Assembly (NCBI GenBank): GCA_046712825.1
Contig: JBKKCR010000224.1
Span: 1 to 5,078, forward strand
DNA from: DATFGK01 sp046712825
GTDB lineage: Bacteria > Actinomycetota > AC-67
Length of the DNA stretch: 5,078 nucleotides
Direction of reading: 5' to 3'
Shown here one piece after another: positions 1 to 5,078 of the stretch; position 1 is the first letter of the stretch, and the number at the start of each line of letters is the position of its first letter. The translations under genes were made by a program, and so were the position numbers. The notes under the pieces were generated by a model that had not been told where the DNA came from, did not search any database, and saw only the letters and a list, made by a program, of their open reading frames with translations.

Positions 1-320
1 TGGTACAGACGGCCGGACAGCACGAGGTTCTCGCGGCCGGTCAGGTCCTCGTCCACCGACACGTCTTGCGCCGCGTAGCCGATCACCTCGCGGATCCGCC
101 GGTCGTCGCGACCGAGCGCGAACCCGGCGATCTGCGCCCAGCCGCCCGTCGGCGGGATCAAGGTCACGAGCATCTTGATCGTGGTGCTCTTGCCGGCGCG
201 GTTGGGGCCGAGGAACCCGAAGAACTCACCTTCCGCGACCGCGAAGTCGATGCCCCGCACGGCTTCCGTGCCGTCCGGATAAACCTTGCGGAGCCCCTCG
301 ACCTCGACGAGGGCCGTCAT
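1..320 (-). CDS. ABC transporter ATP-binding protein, DrrA-like (partial, N-terminal 106 residues)
   Basis: This is the start of the cytoplasmic ATPase subunit of an ABC transporter; the gene runs off the left edge. The 106 visible residues begin MTALVEVEGLRKVYPDG, a typical ABC first strand with an A-loop-type aromatic (Tyr14). The Walker A loop follows at residues 38-45 (GPNRAGKS), then a switch into TTIKMLVTLIPPTGG and a Q-loop Gln at residue 85. The segment DEDLTGRENL (90-99) is characteristic of the DrrA/daunorubicin-resistance and CcmA-like export ATPases. The signature LSGGQ, Walker B and H-loop lie outside the window. The fourth Walker A position is Arg41 rather than the usual Gly. 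The ATG is well supported because homology starts at once and it overlaps the upstream stop as ATGA. No strong Shine-Dalgarno is visible, which suggests translational coupling to the cyclase gene. In this family a membrane permease usually follows, here beyond the edge. The transported substrate cannot be inferred. Confidence 0.93.
   Translation of the reverse strand, partial: MTALVEVEGLRKVYPDGTEAVRGIDFAVAEGEFFGFLGPNRAGKSTTIKMLVTLIPPTGGWAQIAGFALGRDDRRIREVIGYAAQDVSVDEDLTGRENLVLSGRLY
317..320 (-). other. ATGA stop/start overlap coupling the cyclase and ABC genes
   Basis: On the minus strand the four bases ATGA hold both the ABC ATPase start (ATG) and the cyclase stop (TGA). Such overlaps usually mean one mRNA and re-initiation by the terminating ribosome. 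The preceding bases, ACCCCGTGAACG, hold no good Shine-Dalgarno, which strengthens the coupling reading. It suggests that the two proteins are made in linked amounts. Confidence 0.85.
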
Positions 321-3300
321 CGTTCACGGGGTGTCGTCATGGCCCGGCGCTCGGCGAGCACACGCCGGTCCGCCTCGGCCGCAACGATGTTGCCCTTCGC
401 ATCTTGGACCTCGATCGCTCGCTCGAGCGCCTCGGCGGCTTCGTCGATGCGCCCGGCACGATGGAGGACGTCCGCGAGCGCCTCAACGGACAGGGCACGC
501 AGATTGGCGTAGTCGGTCGCCCACGCGCGCGCTACGGCGTCGCGCGCATACCGTTCCGCGAGCGCGACGTCGCCGAGGCGGGCATGAAGGCGGGCTCTCG
601 AGGACCGTGCCCGGACCTGCGCGTCGACATCTTCTTCGATCATCGCGGCCTCGCCGAGCTCGAGCACGCGAAGCGCATCCTGGTCCCGTCCCTCCATGTC
701 GAGGAGGACCAGGGCGAGATCGGGAGCGACGCTCGCGAGATGCCCCAAGTCCTTGATGCGGACCAATATGTCGACTCCTTGTTGCAAGACGTTCTCCGCC
801 GCAGCAAGGTTGCCGGACAGCCACTCGACGAATGCCTTCGCGCGGAGAAGGCCGCCGCCAAGCTTCATCTCCAAACCGAGCTCCTTCGCCACCCCGATGC
901 TCTCCTCGGCCAAGCTCCTCGCCTCCGCGAAGCGCCCTCGCATCGCCTCGAGTTCGCAAAGGAACGCGAGCGTCCAGTCTTGCAAGACCCCTTCGTCCGC
1001 GAGTTCGGCGCGCCTGGCGCGGATGCGGCGGAGACCGTCCTCGGCCGGCATCGGCCCTTCTCTGATCGCGAGGCACTCCCAACCCATCAGGTCGCGCTCG
1101 AGCGGCCGGTCTCCGGCTCGGCGGGCGTGCGCTTGGGCCCTTCCGAGCTCCTCGATCGCGTCCTGGCATCTTCCGGCCCAGATGTGGACGATCGCGATGA
1201 CGCGGAAGGTCTCGGCGAGTCCGGTGTCGTCGTCCATGGCCTCGAAAAGCGGCCGGAGCCTCTCGGCTTCGGTGAGCGCCTCGTCGTGCGTGGCCGTCGC
1301 CGAGGAGAGCATGTGCACGGTCACACGCCGGATCACCGCGAGGAGTTCGCCGCGCCCGTCCCCTATCGCGCGCGCTTCCTCGATCGCCTCCTCGTAAGCC
1401 CGGAGCGCCTCGGTCAGGCTGCCGCCTTCAGACAGCGCATTCGCGAGCATCATCAGCAAGCCGCCGCGCCGAGGGTCCGTCGCCGGGCACAGCGACACGG
1501 CGCGAGAGAGAAGGTTTCGCGTGGCCGGCATGTCTCCGCGCGCGAGGGCGCGCTCGCCTGCGGACGCGAGTCGGTCGGCCGCGGTGGTGCCGAGCGCGGC
1601 GATCCGCTCGTCCGACGGCGCGAGCTCGCTGAGGTATCGATGCGCCAGCTCGGCGTGATAGCCGATGATCTCGTCGTACTCGGCGCTTCGCTCTCCCGCG
1701 CGATCGGCAACCCAACCGGCGAAGCGCTCGTGCAAGGCTGCGCGGGCCCTCTTCGGCAACGACTCGTACGCCACGTCCCGGATCAAGAGGTGACCGAAGC
1801 GGAACGAATCCTCCCCGAAGGAGACGTCGGCGTCCGGACGGATGAGATCCTTACGCGCCAGGGCCTGCAGCCGCCGGCCGGTTTCGGCCGGGGCGGCGTC
1901 GTCTGCGAGATCGGCGACGGCCCCCCACCAGAACACCTCGCCCACCACCGACGCCACCTGCAAGACCTTCCGATCCGCGGGATCGAGGCGATCGAGCCGT
2001 GCTGCGATGACGGCTTGCACCGTTTCCGGGGTCCCGACGGTAGCGAGGTCCTCACCGACGACCCAACGCCCCTCGCGCAGCGCGATCGCGCCGTGATCGA
2101 CCAGCATGCGGAGCATCTCTTCGATGAAGAGCGGGTTTCCCGCCGCCGCGCGCAGGATCGTCGCCGAAACCTCATCGTTCGAGCGGTCACCTCCGAGGAG
2201 GTTCGCGATCATGGCGGCGCTCGACGTCTCTTCGAGCGGCTCGAGTCGGATCGTCGAGCCGACTTCGGCCCAGTCGGGACGCACCTCCAACAGCTCGGGG
2301 CGCGCGAGGCACAGGAGGAAAAGCGGGCTCGCCGCGACGAACGTCGCCAGATACTGAACCAGATCGAGGAACGCTTCCTCGCCCCACTGGATGTCGTCGA
2401 ACACGATCACGACCGGCTTCTCCGCCGCGTAGTACTCGAGCCACCGGCGCACGGCGAGAAACGTCTCCTGGATCGCGCTGGACGCTCCTCCCCCGCCGAG
2501 CATCGCAGCGAGTCGCCGTCCCAGCGCTGCGTGTTCGGGCGGCAGAAGGTCTTGCACCTTCGCGCAGGCGTCGTCCTTCGAACCGGTCGCCTCGATCCCG
2601 GCCGCGGCCTCGAGGATCTCGTTCACGGGCCAGAACGTGATGCCTTCGCCGTACGGGAGACACCGGCCGCGGAGGACGCGGCTCTTTCCTTCAACCGCGC
2701 CCAACAGCTCGAGAGCGAGGCGCGACTTCCCGAGGCCGGCTTCCCCGATCACGGTTAACAGGTTTACCTGCGACGCGCCGGCGGTCTCCTCGAACGCCTT
2801 CTTCAAGGTCTCAAGCTCGCGCTCACGTCCAACGAGCGGCGCGTCGAGTCGGCGCGGCAGCATCTCACTGCCCGGTTCGACGACGACGAGCCGGTAAGCC
2901 GCGACGGGCTCGGACTTGCCCTTCAGCTGCGCCGGCGGCAGCGGCTCCGCGATCACTGCAGCGCGCACCAGCCGATGCGTCGTCTCCCCTATCAGGATCT
3001 CGCCGGGCTCCGCCGCCTGTTCCAGACGCGCAGCCACGTTCACCGCGTCGCCGGAGACGAACGAGCCGCCGGTTGCGGGATCGCCGGCGATGACCTCGCC
3101 GGTGTGCACGCCGATCCGGGCCTCGATGCGAACGCCGAGGTCCCGCTCGAAGGTGACGTTCGCGTCCGCGAGAGCAGATTGCATGTCGACGGCCGCGCGA
3201 ACGGCCCGCAGGGCGTCGTCCTCGCGCACCCGCGGAACGCCGAACACGGCCATCACCGCGTCGCCGATAAACTTCTCCACCGTACCGCCGTGCCGCTCGA

Positions 3301-3448
3301 TGACTGCGCGCATCTCCTCGAAGTACCGCTGGATGATCTCGCGGAGGGCTTCCGGGTCGAGGCGTTCGCCGAGCGCGGTGGACCCGGTCACGTCGCAGAA
3401 CAGGACCGTGACGGTCTTCCGCGCTTCTCCGGACCCCGTGGGCGTCAC
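317..3448 (-). CDS. Class III adenylate/guanylate cyclase - STAND/AAA_16 ATPase - TPR multidomain protein
   Basis: A 1,043-residue protein, probably cytosolic; no signal peptide or membrane segment is seen. Residues 12-188 form a class III cyclase domain, which would make cAMP (or cGMP) from the NTP. Metal-binding Asp19 (FCDVTGST) and Asp63 (KFIGDAVMAVFG), purine-selecting Lys59, and transition-state Asn137 and Arg141 (GDAVNVAARLE) are all present, so one homodimer could be active. The second purine-selecting position appears to be Phe130. Residues 203-450 are an ATPase domain: PLVGRERELE, Walker A GEAGLGKS (235-242), Walker B VVIVFDDIQW (346-355) and GNPLFIEEM (437-445), as in AAA_16/STAND proteins. 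Residues 475-600 look like a winged-helix-type linker. From about 616 to 1030 come roughly eight TPR-like helix pairs with Ala/Gly/Leu spacing. No LuxR-type DNA-binding domain follows. The start is GTG; an in-frame TAG 12 bases upstream leaves no earlier start. Length and layout match the large cyclase-ATPase proteins common in actinobacteria. Its signal and target are unknown. Confidence 0.95.
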   Translation of the reverse strand: MTPTGSGEARKTVTVLFCDVTGSTALGERLDPEALREIIQRYFEEMRAVIERHGGTVEKFIGDAVMAVFGVPRVREDDALRAVRAAVDMQSALADANVTFERDLGVRIEARIGVHTGEVIAGDPATGGSFVSGDAVNVAARLEQAAEPGEILIGETTHRLVRAAVIAEPLPPAQLKGKSEPVAAYRLVVVEPGSEMLPRRLDAPLVGRERELETLKKAFEETAGASQVNLLTVIGEAGLGKSRLALELLGAVEGKSRVLRGRCLPYGEGITFWPVNEILEAAAGIEATGSKDDACAKVQDLLPPEHAALGRRLAAMLGGGGASSAIQETFLAVRRWLEYYAAEKPVVIVFDDIQWGEEAFLDLVQYLATFVAASPLFLLCLARPELLEVRPDWAEVGSTIRLEPLEETSSAAMIANLLGGDRSNDEVSATILRAAAGNPLFIEEMLRMLVDHGAIALREGRWVVGEDLATVGTPETVQAVIAARLDRLDPADRKVLQVASVVGEVFWWGAVADLADDAAPAETGRRLQALARKDLIRPDADVSFGEDSFRFGHLLIRDVAYESLPKRARAALHERFAGWVADRAGERSAEYDEIIGYHAELAHRYLSELAPSDERIAALGTTAADRLASAGERALARGDMPATRNLLSRAVSLCPATDPRRGGLLMMLANALSEGGSLTEALRAYEEAIEEARAIGDGRGELLAVIRRVTVHMLSSATATHDEALTEAERLRPLFEAMDDDTGLAETFRVIAIVHIWAGRCQDAIEELGRAQAHARRAGDRPLERDLMGWECLAIREGPMPAEDGLRRIRARRAELADEGVLQDWTLAFLCELEAMRGRFAEARSLAEESIGVAKELGLEMKLGGGLLRAKAFVEWLSGNLAAAENVLQQGVDILVRIKDLGHLASVAPDLALVLLDMEGRDQDALRVLELGEAAMIEEDVDAQVRARSSRARLHARLGDVALAERYARDAVARAWATDYANLRALSVEALADVLHRAGRIDEAAEALERAIEVQDAKGNIVAAEADRRVLAERRAMTTPRER

Positions 3449-3454
3449 GAACCG

Positions 3455-3460
3455 AGTCTA
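3455..3460 (-). promoter_or_regulatory. Candidate -10 element (TAGACT) for a leaderless cyclase transcript
   Basis: Read on the minus strand, TAGACT fits the TANNNT -10 consensus. It is followed by six bases (CGGTTC) and then the GTG start of the cyclase gene, so transcription would begin at or next to the G of GTG. This is the known geometry of leaderless genes in actinobacteria. It agrees with the absence of a Shine-Dalgarno sequence before this GTG. No convincing -35 hexamer is seen; the region about 17 bases further up reads GAAGTC and lies inside the uvrB 3' end. A hexamer this short can occur by chance, and its TAG is also the in-frame stop upstream of the cyclase start. Confidence 0.4.
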
Positions 3461-3471
3461 CGACAGTCCGG

Positions 3472-5078
3472 CTACGAGACTTCTTTGAGCTCTCGCTTGA
3501 GGTCGTTGACCTCGTCGCGCAGGCGGGCCGCGTACTCGAAGCGCAGCTCGCGGGCCGCCTCCCGCATCTCCTCTTCGAGCGCTTGGATCAGCCGCGGGAG
3601 CTCGTCGCGCGGCACGCCGGTGAGGTCCCGCGAAGCCCGCTTGCGCTTGCCGGTCTTGTACGACGTCGGCGCCTCGGCGGCGAGCCCGGCCGCCTGGAGG
3701 ATGTCGGAGACCTTCTTGCGGATCGACTGCGGGTCGATCCCGTGCTCCTTGTTGTAGCTCACCTGCTTGTGCCGCCGGCGATTCGTCTCGGAGAGCGCTT
3801 TCCTCATCGAGTCGGTGACCTGATCCGCGTACATGATCACCTGACCCGACACGTTCCTCGCCGCGCGCCCGATCGTCTGGATGAGCGAGGTCTCCGATCG
3901 CAAGAAACCTTCCTTGTCGGCGTCCAGGATCGCGACGAGCGACACCTCCGGAAGGTCGAGACCCTCGCGGAGCAGGTTGATCCCGACCAAGCAGTCGAAC
4001 TCACCCAGCCGCAGGTCGCGCAGGATCTCGATCCGCTGGATCGTGTCGATCTCGGAGTGCAGGTACCGCACGCGGATGCCCATCTCGAGCAGGTAGTCGG
4101 TGAGATCCTCGGACATCTTCTTCGTCAGTGTCGTCACGAGCACGCGCTCCCCCGACTCGGCGCGCTTTCGAACCTCTTCGATGAGGTCGTCGACCTGACC
4201 CTTGGTGGGCTTCACGATCACCTCGGGATCGATGAGTCCGGTCGGCCGCACCACCTGCTCGACGACGTTGCGTGAGACCTGGAGCTCGTACGCGCTCGGC
4301 GTGGCGGAGAGGAACACCACCTGGTTGACCTTCTCGGTGAACTCCTCGAATCGGAGCGGCCGGTTGTCGAGCGCGCTCGGAAGCCGGAAGCCGTGGTCGA
4401 CGAGCGTTTCCTTGCGGCTCTTGTCGCCCTCGTACATCCCGTGCAGCTGCGGGACGGTCACGTGCGACTCGTCGATGATCACGAGGAAGTCGTCGGGGAA
4501 GTAGTCGATCAGCGTGAACGGCGCCTCTCCGGCCGATCGGCCGTCGATGTGGCGCGAGTAGTTCTCGATCCCCGAGCAGAACCCGACCTCGCGCATCATC
4601 TCCAGGTCGTAGTTGGTGCGCATCCGCAAACGTTGCGCCTCCAGCAGTTTGTTCTCGGACTCGAGCTCCTTCAGGCGGTCGTCGAGCTCGGAACGGATCG
4701 TCCGCTGCGCTCGCTCCATCCGCGCTTGGCTCGCGACGTAGTGACTGGCGGCGAAGACGCTGGAGTCGCCGACCTCGCCGATCACCTCACCGGTGATCGT
4801 GTCGATCTGCAGCATGCGTTCGATCGTGTCCCCGAACAGCTCGACCCGGAGGATGTGCTCCTCGTAGGCGGGGAAGATCTCGATCGTGTCGCCCCGGACG
4901 CGGAACTTCCCACGCGACAGGTTGAAGTCGTTCCGGCCGTACTGCATGTCTACCAGGCGCTGCTTGATGAACTCCATCGGAACGTCGACGCCCTGGACGA
5001 GCCGCAGCAGATGCGCCTCGTACTGCTCGGGCGAGCCGAGCCCGTAGATGCACGAAACGCTGGCGACGATCAGCACAT
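3472..5078 (-). CDS. uvrB: UvrABC system protein B, excinuclease subunit (partial, N-terminus missing)
   Basis: UvrB takes DNA from UvrA at damaged sites, verifies the lesion using a helicase-like ATPase, and recruits UvrC for dual incision in nucleotide excision repair. The gene enters from the right edge. The first full codon read is a Val within VLIVASVSCIYGLGSPE, a UvrB landmark about 135 residues into the E. coli protein, so it is not a start. About 535 residues remain, giving a full length near the usual 670. Counting that Val as 1, the visible motifs are GFCSGIENYSRH (165-176), the motif II DESH box (202-205) with ETLVDHGFRLPSALDNRPL after it, motif III SATP (257-260), RPTGLIDPE (277-285), VGINLLREGLDLPEVSLVAI (364-383) and motif VI QTIGRAARN (400-408). 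The C-terminal UVR motif (493-530, with LRFEYAARLRDEV) binds UvrC. Walker A and the beta-hairpin lie outside. The stop is TAG. No terminator separates it from the cyclase gene 23 bases on, so read-through is likely. Confidence 0.98.
   Translation of the reverse strand, partial: VLIVASVSCIYGLGSPEQYEAHLLRLVQGVDVPMEFIKQRLVDMQYGRNDFNLSRGKFRVRGDTIEIFPAYEEHILRVELFGDTIERMLQIDTITGEVIGEVGDSSVFAASHYVASQARMERAQRTIRSELDDRLKELESENKLLEAQRLRMRTNYDLEMMREVGFCSGIENYSRHIDGRSAGEAPFTLIDYFPDDFLVIIDESHVTVPQLHGMYEGDKSRKETLVDHGFRLPSALDNRPLRFEEFTEKVNQVVFLSATPSAYELQVSRNVVEQVVRPTGLIDPEVIVKPTKGQVDDLIEEVRKRAESGERVLVTTLTKKMSEDLTDYLLEMGIRVRYLHSEIDTIQRIEILRDLRLGEFDCLVGINLLREGLDLPEVSLVAILDADKEGFLRSETSLIQTIGRAARNVSGQVIMYADQVTDSMRKALSETNRRRHKQVSYNKEHGIDPQSIRKKVSDILQAAGLAAEAPTSYKTGKRKRASRDLTGVPRDELPRLIQALEEEMREAARELRFEYAARLRDEVNDLKRELKEVS

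Noticed and set aside
483..1169. A 228-codon minus-strand frame overlapping the cyclase TPR region
   Set aside because: It is out of frame with the TPR-coding sequence and gives an Arg/Gly/Pro-rich product typical of a shifted frame in high-GC DNA. The main frame is uninterrupted, so there is no sign of a frameshift.
404..2758. A 784-codon open frame on the plus strand, opposite the cyclase gene
   Set aside because: Its codons are exact reverse complements of the cyclase codons (same register), so it stays open simply because TTA, CTA and TCA codons are rare in this high-GC gene. The translation is rich in Arg, Glu, Asp and His with no recognisable domain, while the minus-strand protein has clear motifs throughout.
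3449..3471. Rho-independent terminator after uvrB
   Set aside because: The 23-base gap has no stable inverted repeat and no T-run on the minus strand.
2975..3757. A 260-codon plus-strand open frame spanning the cyclase start and the uvrB end
   Set aside because: It crosses two well-supported minus-strand genes, its product has low-complexity Arg/Ser composition with no motif, and it is explained by high-GC bias.
3583..4275. A 230-codon plus-strand open frame inside uvrB
   Set aside because: It lies entirely opposite highly conserved UvrB sequence and its translation has no recognisable domain.
5074..5076. GTG as a possible start of a separate protein at the right edge
   Set aside because: This codon is an internal Val of the conserved UvrB segment VLIVASVSCIYGLG, and the two bases before it fit the end of an Asp codon (GAT), so the reading frame continues past the window edge.
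1..5078. CRISPR array, insertion sequence, tRNA/rRNA, phage or defence genes
   Set aside because: No repeated direct units, terminal inverted repeats, transposase motifs or RNA-gene landmarks were seen, and nearly every base is accounted for by the three genes. The STAND-like ATPase is fused to a cyclase domain rather than a defence effector, and its neighbours are a repair gene and a transporter, so a defence role is not supported.

Overview
The window is 5,078 bases of G+C-rich bacterial chromosome, very densely coded. It carries three genes, all on the minus strand, so transcription runs from the right edge to the left: uvrB (partial), then a class III cyclase/ATPase/TPR protein (complete), then an ABC transporter ATPase (partial). 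The strong G/C bias at wobble positions, the DrrA-like ABC ATPase, the very large cyclase-ATPase-TPR protein, the GTG start and a leaderless-looking promoter all fit an actinobacterium (Actinomycetota) or a high-GC relative. That is an inference; no rRNA or other phylogenetic marker beyond uvrB is present.

Right part (3472-5078): the C-terminal four-fifths of UvrB, the damage-verifying helicase-like subunit of UvrABC nucleotide excision repair. It includes helicase motifs II, III and VI and the C-terminal UVR motif. The N-terminal part with Walker A and the beta-hairpin lies beyond the window.

Middle (317-3448): a 1,043-residue multidomain signalling protein. It has an N-terminal class III nucleotidyl cyclase domain, a STAND/AAA_16-type ATPase domain with intact Walker A and B, a probable winged-helix-like linker, and a long C-terminal TPR-like superhelix. 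It has no C-terminal DNA-binding domain. It starts with GTG 23 bases after the uvrB stop. A TANNNT -10-like hexamer lies six bases before the GTG, the geometry of a leaderless transcript.

Left part (1-320): the first 106 residues of a DrrA/CcmA-like ABC transporter ATPase. Its ATG overlaps the cyclase stop codon (ATGA), so the two are almost certainly co-transcribed and translationally coupled. Its Walker A loop has Arg where Gly is usual.

Taken together, a housekeeping repair gene is followed by a two-gene unit, cyclase-ATPase-TPR plus ABC exporter ATPase. This unit may be a signalling or export module, but the shared function is not proven by sequence. There is no mobile element, CRISPR array, RNA gene or obvious terminator, and no gene-free stretch longer than 23 bases. 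I see no clearly new system. The points worth a second look are residue-level oddities in the cyclase and ABC active sites, the possible internal promoter, and the tight pairing of the two left-hand genes.
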